From: Marinobacter antarcticus
Lineage (GTDB): Bacteria > Pseudomonadota > Gammaproteobacteria > Pseudomonadales > Oleiphilaceae
Direction of reading: 5' to 3'
DNA: 64,000 nt
NCBI RefSeq assembly: GCF_900142385.1
Contig: NZ_FRAQ01000001.1
Location: 1,922,001-1,986,000, forward strand
In this document: positions 27,346-34,654 of the stretch, one piece after another
Layout: each line of letters opens with the position of its first letter
Position numbering within the stretch: the first letter of the stretch is position 1
Translations under genes and position numbers: made by a program
Notes under the pieces: model-generated
What the model saw: only the letters and a program-made list of their open reading frames with translations
Told to the model about the DNA's origin: nothing
The model's database searches: none

Positions 27346-28416
27346 TCAAGCGCTCGCTGTCGCTTCCGTCAATACAGGCTGTGCGGGCTCGCGGACCTTC
27401 TCCAGAGCGGTCTGAATCACCTCCAGACCAGCACCGGACTTATGCGCGTTTTCACTGATATAGCGACGGAACTGACGGCCGCCGGGGATACCGTGGAAAA
27501 GCCCCAGTAAGTGCCGGGATATGTGGCTGAGGAAAACACCGCGCTCCAGCTCGCTCTCAATAAACGGATACATGGCCCTGAGCGCGTCGTGGCGGGAGGC
27601 CGTGGGAGCCTCGTCACCAAAGAACTCCGAATCCACACCAGCCAGCAGCCAGGGGTTGTGATAGGCCTCACGGCCCAGCATCACGCCATCCGTATGTTCC
27701 AGATGTTCATGGCACTCTTCGAACGTTTTGATGCCGCCGTTGATAATGATCTCAAGGTGCGGGTATTTTTGCTTGAGGCGGTACACCCAATCGTATTTTA
27801 ACGGCGGCACATCCCGGTTTTCCTTCGGGCTCAGGCCCTCAAGCACGGCAATACGCGCGTGCACAATAAATGTACGGCAGCCCGCAGCACTAACCTTATC
27901 CACGAACTCGCAAAGATCGTCCCAGGACTCCCGGCCATTAATGCCGATACGGTGCTTTACCGTTACCGGAAGGCTCGTGGCCGCAATCATCGCGCTCACG
28001 GCCTCTGCCACTTTATCCGGGTGTCCCATCAGGCAGGCGCCAATCATATTGTTTTGAACCCGATCGCTGGGGCAGCCAACGTTCAGGTTTACCTCACTGA
28101 ACCCAAACTGCTCCGCCAGCCGCGCGCAATGGGCCAGCTCTCCGGCATCACTGCCGCCAAGCTGGAGAGCCAGGGGATACTCGGCCGGATTGTGGTGCAA
28201 AAAGCGCTCAGTATCGCCGTGAATCAGCGCACCTGTGGTGACCATCTCGGTATAGAGCAGAGTATGCCGGCTCAACAGGCGGGCGAGGTAGCGATATTGG
28301 GGGGTAGTCCAGTCCATCATCGGCGCAACGCAGAAGCGGCGGGATGGCTCTGGGCCAGTTTTTCCGGTAGCCCCCGTGGTATTTTCGGCGTTTTCGGAAG
28401 GTGCGTCTTTGCTCAT
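27346..28416 (-). CDS. dusA: tRNA-dihydrouridine(20/20a) synthase DusA
   Basis: FMN enzyme that reduces U20/U20a in the tRNA D-loop using NADPH. The 356-residue protein has a ~25-residue low-complexity start, then FCVAPMMDWTTPQYR, the catalytic Cys motif NVGCPSDRVQ (near residue 114), KHRIGINGRESWDDLCEFV and GVMLGREAYHNPWLL. The DusA subtype is indicated by its length and the GIPGGRQFRRYIS block. It lies 139 bases upstream of tal on the same strand, with P. aeruginosa showing the same pairing. The start has only a weak ribosome binding site. Confidence 0.93.
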   Translation of the reverse strand: MSKDAPSENAENTTGATGKTGPEPSRRFCVAPMMDWTTPQYRYLARLLSRHTLLYTEMVTTGALIHGDTERFLHHNPAEYPLALQLGGSDAGELAHCARLAEQFGFSEVNLNVGCPSDRVQNNMIGACLMGHPDKVAEAVSAMIAATSLPVTVKHRIGINGRESWDDLCEFVDKVSAAGCRTFIVHARIAVLEGLSPKENRDVPPLKYDWVYRLKQKYPHLEIIINGGIKTFEECHEHLEHTDGVMLGREAYHNPWLLAGVDSEFFGDEAPTASRHDALRAMYPFIESELERGVFLSHISRHLLGLFHGIPGGRQFRRYISENAHKSGAGLEVIQTALEKVREPAQPVLTEATASA

Positions 28417-28593
28417 TTCTTGCTCGTTTCTTACTCATTGCTGCGTGTTTGAAGCGCTAATTCTATCAGGAAAGCGGCTTCTTTGGCTTATCGGGTTTGT
28501 TCGTTGTGGTATAGAGTACAGCGACATACTGGAACCTGAGTGGTTGAGGGGTGAGATTGAAGCCCTGGCACCCGGTACCTTAAGGAGATATCT

Positions 28594-28941
28594 GTGTCTG
28601 AAACTGGAAATACTCCAAGCGGAGTGAAGCAGAAAGGATTCTTTTCAAAGTTGGCCAGCGGCGACTTTGGTCTGGCCAAAACCTATTGGCTCTATGGCGT
28701 TTTGGTCGGCCTGATTGTTAACGCTGTTACCAGAGCAATTCCCTCGGTAGGTATTTTGGCGGTGGTTCTGGCTGTGACTATTGTCTATCAGGCGCTGGCT
28801 TTGCTGGGGATATGGCGCGCAGCAGACAGGTATCAGGGCCGCAAGGTTTGGGCTATTTTGGCGAAGATTGCCACGGTGCTCGGTTGGTTGGGCGTTCTGA
28901 CAAGCGCCTGGGTCCTTGTTGAGATACTTGCCTATCTATAA
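28594..28941 (+). CDS. Small three-helix inner-membrane protein, unknown
   Basis: I do not recognise a family. The 115-residue protein has a polar N-terminal ~27 residues, then hydrophobic segments near 32-48, 50-71 and 85-112, with the charged loop RAADRYQGRKVW between the last two. GTG 28594 is chosen because AAGGAGATAT lies directly upstream. It stands alone, divergent from dusA and convergent with the 5'-nucleotidase gene. Function is unknown. Confidence 0.7.
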   Translation: MSETGNTPSGVKQKGFFSKLASGDFGLAKTYWLYGVLVGLIVNAVTRAIPSVGILAVVLAVTIVYQALALLGIWRAADRYQGRKVWAILAKIATVLGWLGVLTSAWVLVEILAYL

Positions 28942-29033
28942 GTGAGAGTTACTCACTAAACCAACGCCGAATAACATCCAGTACCCCGGCGAAAGGTAGC
29001 CTTGCAATGCCCTCGCAGTGGTGCACCTCAGCC

Positions 29034-29957
29034 TCACAAATTCGCCACCCCAAACGGAATATGTACCATCGGAATATCCCCCGCATCCGACTCCAGATGC
29101 GACCGTTGGTCATCAAAGAACATATGGGGCTTAAGCACGTTCAGAATCCGGTCTTTCTTCATACCACCCAGGAAGAAAACCTCATTGGCATCCACGCCCC
29201 AATGTTCCAGCGTTGTAATCACTCGTTCATGGGAAGGGGCATTGCGGGCCGTCACAATGGCGATTCTCAATATCCGCCGATAATCGGGATCGTCCGTCAC
29301 AGCCTGGTCTTCCAGTTTTTGCAGATGTGAAAGCTTGCGGAATAAATCCGCAAGAGGGCCGGGGCTGTGGGGAATCTGCGAGCGGGACGTCTCGTGTTTC
29401 TGAAAGTCCTCCAGCGAGCCGGCTTTGTATACCTGCTCAGAGGCATCATCTGCAATCACGCCATCAAAATCGAAAGCAATGCGCAGCTCCGTATCACCTT
29501 GATCATCCACTACCTTGCTCGGCAGAACCGTGCCAGCCGCATAGCCATAGTCTAGCGCCTGCGACACATCGACGGCATTAGCCGAGAGAAACAGCGAGGC
29601 ATTGAATGCTGGAATGTAGGCATAGGGCGATTTGCCCTCCAGGAATGCCGCGCGGGTAATGTCCAGGCCGTGGTGGTGAATAGAATGAAACACCCGCTTG
29701 CCGGTAATCACCGAGTTTCGGGATAGCAAAACCACTTCCACGGGGCACTGCTCCGGAAACTTCTGGTTCACGCTCAAAAAGCGCTTTACGAACGGGAAGG
29801 CAACGCCCTTGCGCAAGGGTTCACCCAAGTGAGCTTCCTGATACTTTCGATAGGCCTTTTCACCCTGTTCGCGAAATACATGATCAGACCCGGACAGATC
29901 AAACAGAGCGCTGGACGCAACCGCAATAACGAGCTTTTGTTCGATGGGATAAGGCAT
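29034..29957 (-). CDS. Cytosolic 5'-nucleotidase (cN-I type)
   Basis: Dephosphorylates nucleoside 5'-monophosphates; the family (PF06189) is the bacterial counterpart of eukaryotic cytosolic 5'-nucleotidase I. The 307-residue protein shows the HAD-like nucleophile motif FDFDGVIADD (Asp163, Asp165), upstream VVLLSRNS (about 75-82) and SLFLSANAVDV, and the C-terminal FFLGGMKKDRILNVLKPHMFFDDQ with the HAD Lys and acidic motif. AAGGAA precedes the start. Preferred nucleotide cannot be told from sequence. It stands between an unrelated small gene and a region of gene decay. Confidence 0.87.
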   Translation of the reverse strand: MPYPIEQKLVIAVASSALFDLSGSDHVFREQGEKAYRKYQEAHLGEPLRKGVAFPFVKRFLSVNQKFPEQCPVEVVLLSRNSVITGKRVFHSIHHHGLDITRAAFLEGKSPYAYIPAFNASLFLSANAVDVSQALDYGYAAGTVLPSKVVDDQGDTELRIAFDFDGVIADDASEQVYKAGSLEDFQKHETSRSQIPHSPGPLADLFRKLSHLQKLEDQAVTDDPDYRRILRIAIVTARNAPSHERVITTLEHWGVDANEVFFLGGMKKDRILNVLKPHMFFDDQRSHLESDAGDIPMVHIPFGVANL

Positions 29958-30086
29958 CGGCAGAGCGTTCCTTTTCTTGGCAGGTATCAGGCTTCAAGTC
30001 ACCGGAATCCAAACTATAAATGCACTTTGCGACACCGTTTTTCATGTGCGCATTGCACGATCACTATATCAAACAGGAGGGGGCTT

Positions 30087-30236
30087 ATGATTGATAATGT
30101 CAAAACCGACATGCTGCTTAGCGCAGTCGCCATGCCCGGCGACAAAGTTCTCATGGTTATGGGCTAACGCAACGTTACCTCCGCCAACCTCGAGCACCTG
30201 CATAACAAATTTACCGCGAACTGGTTGGGTATGTGA
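30087..30236 (+). pseudogene. Small ORF interrupted by an in-frame stop, unknown
   Basis: A very good ribosome binding site (AGGAGGGGG) precedes ATG 30087. The frame reads MIDNVKTDMLLSAVAMPGDK and six more residues, stops at TAA (30165-30167), then continues open and protein-like (RNVTSANLEHLHNKFTANW and three more) to TGA at 30234. I read this as one short gene broken by a stop, but the 26-residue upstream part could also be a genuine small peptide. No family is recognised. It lies in the 414-base gap 29958-30372, whose remainder shows no other gene. Confidence 0.35.
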
Positions 30237-30372
30237 TTGTGGACTCTTACTGCATAAGGATTACTGTGAAATCGCTATGATTGTCTAGCTCTGGTATTCC
30301 AATAACGAACAATCCAATATAAGACTCTGAGGGATAACCACGACACGACTTACCAGCAAAGGAGGCTTTATC

Positions 30373-30924
30373 ATGGCTAGTCTTAACCAATTGCGGCGCG
30401 ATCACGCCAACATGGCGCGGTTGCTGCACATACTCTTGCTCAGACACAAGAACCTGGAGCAGGGCGAGCGCCCAGACTTTCATCTGATACGTGAGGTCGT
30501 GGACTACATTCTCGAATACATGGACGGCTTCATCATGCCCTTGGAGCATCTGTACAGCGAACATCTGCTGGCCAAGGCGCCCGAAGCCGAGGCATTAAGC
30601 CGTCGAATGGCCGAGGATTACCAAGCCTTGCGTAAGCGCCTGAACCTGCTTTCCGAGACTCTCGATATGATCCTGATGGATGCCGTGGTGCCTATGGAGC
30701 GCTTTATCGACGACCTCAAAACCTATCTCGATGCCCATCTGGCTTACTTACAGGTCGAGCGTGAGCAGCTGTTTCCATTCCTTCGTGAACATCTGACTGA
30801 TGCGGAGCAGAAGGACTTACTCAAGATGTTGCCAGACAGCGCACAAACCAACCTGTCACGGCTCCGGGAGGATTATCCGGAGCTTTATGCGGAGTTCAAG
30901 GCGGCGCCGTCGCCATTTTCCTGA
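30373..30924 (+). CDS. Hemerythrin-like (HHE) domain protein with incomplete metal site
   Basis: HHE-domain proteins are four-helix bundles holding a non-heme di-iron centre. This 183-residue protein has the expected opening LRRDHANMARLLHILL (His11) and later HLAYLQVEREQLFPFL (His122, Glu129). The middle motif, normally DxxHHPKED, reads MDGFIMPLEHLY (50-61): the paired His residues are replaced by Ile and Met, with Pro and Glu kept. Iron binding may therefore be lost or changed. AAAGGAGG precedes the start. Its neighbours on both sides look decayed. Confidence 0.78.
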   Translation: MASLNQLRRDHANMARLLHILLLRHKNLEQGERPDFHLIREVVDYILEYMDGFIMPLEHLYSEHLLAKAPEAEALSRRMAEDYQALRKRLNLLSETLDMILMDAVVPMERFIDDLKTYLDAHLAYLQVEREQLFPFLREHLTDAEQKDLLKMLPDSAQTNLSRLREDYPELYAEFKAAPSPFS

Positions 30925-30977
30925 GCACCGTGTTAGAAAGGGGAGCGCCATGCAGGACGACTTGTGCGCCCTGTTGC

Positions 30978-31154
30978 AAAGGTGACGCAGGGGCTGCTGA
31001 AACCCTGAATCAGTATCTGGAACATCCGGCCCGTGGCTTGGCGGCCGTTATCAATGTGCTGGACCCGGACATTATTGTGCTGGGAGGCGGTATGAGTAAT
31101 GCCGAACGAATCTACCGGAAACTGCCGCCAAGGTTGGCGAAACCCCAGCTATAA
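30978..31154 (+). pseudogene. C-terminal remnant of a ROK-family sugar kinase
   Basis: The frame from about 30978 reads KGDAGAAETLNQYLEHPARG, then LAAVINVLDPDIIVLGGGMS and an ending ERIYRKLPPRLA. This is the conserved C-terminal part of ROK fructokinase/glucokinase proteins (LDPD.IVLGGGMS). The ATP-binding N-terminus, the catalytic Asp and the zinc motif are absent, and upstream sequence in the 320-base gap before 31245 is not kinase-like. About three quarters of the gene has been lost. It is evidence of deletion at this site. Confidence 0.7.
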
Positions 31155-31195
31155 TTGAACTAATCTGATCCGCAAAATCTTTATTGTTTCCCTCC

Positions 31196-31224
31196 TTGAA
31201 TAAAGCGAGCGCTCGGTCTATTTT
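31196..31224 (+). promoter_or_regulatory. Promoter and palindromic operator of the 4-hydroxyacid-type catabolic cluster
   Basis: TTGAAT (31196-31201) and TATTTT (31219-31224) are 17 bases apart. The spacer holds a perfect 10-bp palindrome CGAGCGCTCG (31206-31215), flanked by an A/T pair one base further out, a form typical of TetR-family operators. The cluster encodes its own TetR regulator at 40992-41693, the natural candidate. Start codon of the first gene is 20 bases past the -10 element. Confidence 0.6.
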
Positions 31225-31244
31225 GTGAGTGGAGGGTTTAAAAA

Positions 31245-32045
31245 ATGAACAATTCCAAAAAAACGAATCCTGATAACGCTAACTGGCTTCTTCGTACCGA
31301 TGGCAAGATCGCACTTGTCACAGGCGCTGCAGGCGGGTTGGGACAAAGCTTTACCCGCTGTTTGCTCGATACTGGCGCTACCGTCATCGTGAGCGGTCGG
31401 CGCCGTGAGGCACTTGAAAGCCTCAAGTCAGCATTCCCCAGCCACGCCGATCGCATTCATGTTGTACCCATGGATGTCAGTGATGAAGCCAGCGTTACAC
31501 AAGCGTTCGATGTGATGGCCGGTGAGGTTGGCATTCCAGATGTGGTGGTTGCCAATGCGGGTGTTGCCGTCAGCAAAAAAGCTCTGAACTGCACCGGTGA
31601 CGACTGGGATAGCGTTATCGACACGAACCTTAAAGGCTGTTGGTTGGTTGCCACTGAGGCGGCCCGCCGCTTGTCCAGCGAGGAGCGGCGCGGAAGCATC
31701 ATAATGATTTCCTCCATTCTCGGGCATCGTGCGGCGGGCAATGTTGCACCCTATGCGGTCGCTAAGGCCGGTGTTGAGCAACTGACTCGCGTTCTTGCCT
31801 TGGAGTGGGCTCGCTATGGCATTCGGGTTAACGCGTTAGCACCTGGTTATATAGAAACCGACCTGAACCGAGATTTCTTTGCCACTGAGCCGGGCCAGAA
31901 GATGATTCATCGCATTCCACAGCGGCGCCTTGGGCAGCCAGACGATCTGTGTGGCCCGTTGCTGCTTCTGGCATCGGAGCTTTCTGACTACATGACCGGC
32001 AGCACCCTAGTGGTGGATGGCGGTCATCTGCAATCTTCACTTTAA
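31245..32045 (+). CDS. lvaD: Short-chain dehydrogenase/reductase, LvaD-like
   Basis: Classical NAD(P)-dependent SDR. The 266-residue protein has the cofactor motif TGAAGGLG (26-33), NAG near residue 105, the catalytic Tyr170 and Lys174 in YAVAKAG, and the C-terminal DYMTGSTLVVDGG. In the Pseudomonas putida levulinate pathway LvaD oxidises the 3-hydroxyacyl-CoA formed after the phospho-intermediate is rearranged; that role is assigned here from the neighbouring lvaC, lvaA, lvaB and lvaE homologues, since SDR sequence alone does not give substrate. GGAGGG lies eight bases upstream. First gene after a promoter with a palindromic operator. Confidence 0.7.
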   Translation: MNNSKKTNPDNANWLLRTDGKIALVTGAAGGLGQSFTRCLLDTGATVIVSGRRREALESLKSAFPSHADRIHVVPMDVSDEASVTQAFDVMAGEVGIPDVVVANAGVAVSKKALNCTGDDWDSVIDTNLKGCWLVATEAARRLSSEERRGSIIMISSILGHRAAGNVAPYAVAKAGVEQLTRVLALEWARYGIRVNALAPGYIETDLNRDFFATEPGQKMIHRIPQRRLGQPDDLCGPLLLLASELSDYMTGSTLVVDGGHLQSSL

Positions 32046-32058
32046 AGAGGTTCTCCCT

Positions 32059-33258
32059 GTGGATTTCAATCTCAACGCCAAAAACGAGTCTTATCGAGCG
32101 CGGATAAGAGACTTTGTGGAACAGCATCTGTTGCCGCTGGAGAGTAATCCCGAAGCCTACGACGAGCATGAGAATATTGCGCTTGGGCATCTGGAAATTA
32201 TGCGTGGCAAGGCAAAGCATGAGGGCCTGTGGTGTTTGCAGATCCCCGAACACCTTGGCGGGAAAGGGCTTGATATTTCGGGTATGGCGGCCTGTTACGA
32301 AGAAATGAACCGTTCAATTTTTGGTCCGGTGGTTTTCAATTCTGCGGCGCCCGATGATGGCAACATGATGGTATTGGCGAAGGTGGGTACCGAGGCGCAA
32401 AAGGAGCGTTGGCTAAAGCCCATTGTAGAGGGAACAGTGAGCTCCGCATTTGCAATGACGGAACCGCCTCCTGGCTGTGGTTCAGACCCCGGCATGATGC
32501 AGACAAGCGCAAAACGTGTGGGTGACAAGTGGGTTGTCAATGGGCATAAACACTATATTACGGGCGCCGCCGCAGCCTCTCATTTCATTCTGATTGCTCG
32601 AACCTCAGACGATGCCAGAAAGGGTTTAACCGCCTTTATGTTCCATAAGGATGATCCGGGGTGGGAAATTATTCGGCGCATTCCCATCATGGGGCCGGAA
32701 GAGCATGGCGGGCACTGCGAAATCCGGTTTGATGGTTTGGAAATCCCGGATGAGAACCGTCTGATGGAGGTTGGCGACGGCCTTAAGCTTACCCAGATTC
32801 GACTTGGGACTGCGCGGCTTACTCACTGCATGCGCTGGCTTGGTTTGGCGCGGCGTTCCCTCGAAATCGCTACCGAATATGTCAATACGCGTGAGTCCTT
32901 CGGTCAGACTTTGGCTCAGCGCGAAGGTGTGCAATGGCTATTGGGCGAGGCTGCAATGGATATCCAGGTCGGTCGCTTACTGACCATGCACGCTGCCTGG
33001 AAGCTCGACCAAGGCGACTTTGCCAGAAAAGAAGTCTCCATGGCCAAAGTGGCGGTTGCCGATACCCTGCACAAGGCCGTAGACACCGCAATTCAATTGT
33101 GTGGTGCGAGAGGCTACTCCAAAGACACTCCGCTGGAATGGATCTATCGCTATGCGCGCCAGGCGAGGCTGGTTGATGGCGCATCGGAGATTCATAAGAT
33201 GGTGTTCTCAAAAACATTGTTGGCCGAGCGCGCCGACTTCTGGCGTTGGGGAGTGTAG
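32059..33258 (+). CDS. lvaC: Acyl-CoA dehydrogenase, ACAD10/11-type, LvaC-like
   Basis: FAD-containing ACAD fold. GTG 32059 is chosen (AAAGAGG just upstream); the 399-residue product has the FAD/substrate motif AFAMTEPPPGCGSDPGMMQT and the C-terminal QLCGARGYSKDTPLEWIYR. At the place of the catalytic Glu in ordinary ACADs (YEGT) it reads VDGASEI (Asp373), as in the ACAD10/11 branch. There the enzyme removes phosphate from 4-phosphoacyl-CoA rather than simply desaturating. Its kinase partner follows immediately, which supports the same chemistry here. The pairing is seen; the reaction is inferred. Confidence 0.75.
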   Translation: MDFNLNAKNESYRARIRDFVEQHLLPLESNPEAYDEHENIALGHLEIMRGKAKHEGLWCLQIPEHLGGKGLDISGMAACYEEMNRSIFGPVVFNSAAPDDGNMMVLAKVGTEAQKERWLKPIVEGTVSSAFAMTEPPPGCGSDPGMMQTSAKRVGDKWVVNGHKHYITGAAAASHFILIARTSDDARKGLTAFMFHKDDPGWEIIRRIPIMGPEEHGGHCEIRFDGLEIPDENRLMEVGDGLKLTQIRLGTARLTHCMRWLGLARRSLEIATEYVNTRESFGQTLAQREGVQWLLGEAAMDIQVGRLLTMHAAWKLDQGDFARKEVSMAKVAVADTLHKAVDTAIQLCGARGYSKDTPLEWIYRYARQARLVDGASEIHKMVFSKTLLAERADFWRWGV

Positions 33259-33263
33259 GGCTG

Positions 33264-34289
33264 ATGTCTGAGCTTGCGGAGGTCTTCAGCCGGTTTGTCG
33301 CTCACCAATCCGGTGCTCGAAGCGCCAAAGTGATCGAGTTTGAAAAGCTCTCCGGGGGAGCCATTCAGGACAACTTCGGATTGAGCCTGGAAATCGAAGG
33401 TGGTCAGCGATCAGGTCTTCAGAAATTTGTGGTGCGCCAGGATGCCCCTTCAGGCGTTGCGGAAAGCCTGTCGAGGCCCGAAGAGTTTCGGGTGCTGGAA
33501 GCTGCGTTTAAAGCGGGAGTTACCGTCCCGGAACCGCTTTGGCTTTGCGAAGATCCTGATGTCAGCGGGCAGCTGTTTTATGTCATGACCCGGGCGGACG
33601 GGAGCGCATCACCACGTAAGTTGGTCAAGTCGGATTTAACAAGTGAGCAGCGCCGCACTATTGTGCGACGGCTAGGTGCAGAGCTTGCCAAATTACATAC
33701 GGTGCGACCACCGGTGCGCTCTCTGGGCTTCCTGACATTGCCCGATCAAGGTGATGCGGCGCTGAGCCGTGTAGCGATTTACCGGCGGCACCTCCGAGAA
33801 ATTGCGGAACCCCATCCCGTTCTGGAATGGGCACTGAACTGGCTGGAAGACAAAACGCCCGAACCGGGTCCAACGGTGTTGTGTCATTGCGACTTTCGAA
33901 CCGGAAACTACATGATGGCTGGTGAAAAGCTGACCGCTATCCTGGATTGGGAGTTTGCGGCCTGGAGTGATCCTGCGGAGGATCTCGGTTGGTTTTGCAG
34001 CCGCAGCTGGCGGTTTGGTGCGAATGAGCGGGAAGCGGGCGGGGTCGGTGATAAGCAGGATTTTCTGGACGGTTACCGCGAAGCGGGTGGCGCTGAGATT
34101 GATCCGGTGGCCGTTAGTTATTGGGAAGTGATGGCTCTCGTGCGCTGGGCCATGATCGCGCTTCAACAGGCGCGCCGGCACATCTCAGGCGAACAGCGCT
34201 CGTTAGAGTTGGCGCTGACCGGTCGAATGGTTGCGCAGATGGAGTGTGATTTGTTGGCTCAGATTCAGGAACTGGAGGACGACCAGTGA
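33264..34289 (+). CDS. lvaA: APH-family kinase, LvaA-like 4-hydroxyacyl-CoA kinase
   Basis: Aminoglycoside-phosphotransferase fold. The 341-residue protein has the Brenner-type catalytic motif CHCDFRTGNYMM (His208, Asp210, Asn215) and the metal motif ILDWEFAAWSDPAEDLGW. Homologues fused or adjacent to ACADs phosphorylate the 4-hydroxyl of 4-hydroxyacyl-CoA; in P. putida LvaA does this for 4-hydroxyvaleryl-CoA together with the small LvaB. Antibiotic resistance is not suggested: it lies between lvaC and lvaB homologues, starting 5 bases after the former and overlapping the latter (GTGA). ATG 33264 is preferred over the upstream GTG/ATG in lvaC. Confidence 0.75.
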   Translation: MSELAEVFSRFVAHQSGARSAKVIEFEKLSGGAIQDNFGLSLEIEGGQRSGLQKFVVRQDAPSGVAESLSRPEEFRVLEAAFKAGVTVPEPLWLCEDPDVSGQLFYVMTRADGSASPRKLVKSDLTSEQRRTIVRRLGAELAKLHTVRPPVRSLGFLTLPDQGDAALSRVAIYRRHLREIAEPHPVLEWALNWLEDKTPEPGPTVLCHCDFRTGNYMMAGEKLTAILDWEFAAWSDPAEDLGWFCSRSWRFGANEREAGGVGDKQDFLDGYREAGGAEIDPVAVSYWEVMALVRWAMIALQQARRHISGEQRSLELALTGRMVAQMECDLLAQIQELEDDQ

Positions 34290-34651
34290 TCAATAAACCG
34301 GACATTCATGATCTATTGACGGAAGCTCGCCAGGTGCTAATGAACTCGCTGACACCAGAGCTTACAGGCACGCGAAAATACGAAGCACTGATGATTGCTA
34401 ACGCCATGGGAATGGCAATCCGTGAACTTGGGCAGAGTGAGCAGGCCAAGGTGGAGGAGGCCGATCGAGCCGTTAGCGCATTCTTGGGGGTGCAATCTCA
34501 ACCAAATTATAATGTTGAATGCGAGGAATCTCTTGCTGAGGCGATTCGCGAGCGTCGGCTGGATGGTAGAGATAAGGCCCTGCGTGAAGTGCTCCGAACT
34601 TTAACGGAGGCTCGTTTGGGAATAAACAGCCCGGGCTACCTGAAACGGTGA
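34286..34651 (+). CDS. lvaB: DUF6285 protein, LvaB-like kinase partner
   Basis: A 121-residue helical protein of the DUF6285 type, found next to ACAD-associated APH kinases. In P. putida LvaB is needed with LvaA for the phosphorylation step, probably as a subunit. Visible are the N-terminal DIHDLLTEARQVLMNSL helix, the central TRKYEALMIANAMGMAIREL helix and the C-terminal LREVLRTLTEARLGI helix. GTG 34286 overlaps the lvaA stop and has GGAGGA six bases upstream, so the two subunits would be made in equal amounts. It ends three bases before the ligase gene. Confidence 0.72.
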   Translation: MINKPDIHDLLTEARQVLMNSLTPELTGTRKYEALMIANAMGMAIRELGQSEQAKVEEADRAVSAFLGVQSQPNYNVECEESLAEAIRERRLDGRDKALREVLRTLTEARLGINSPGYLKR

Positions 34652-34654
34652 AGC

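Noticed and set aside
28941..28957. AGTGAG/CTCACT hairpin at the end of the small membrane protein gene as a terminator
   Set aside because: Only six pairs, includes the stop codon, and no T-run on either strand.
33264..34289. Aminoglycoside resistance gene
   Set aside because: The APH fold is present, but the gene is embedded between ACAD and DUF6285 genes of a catabolic operon; acyl-CoA-type kinase is the better reading.
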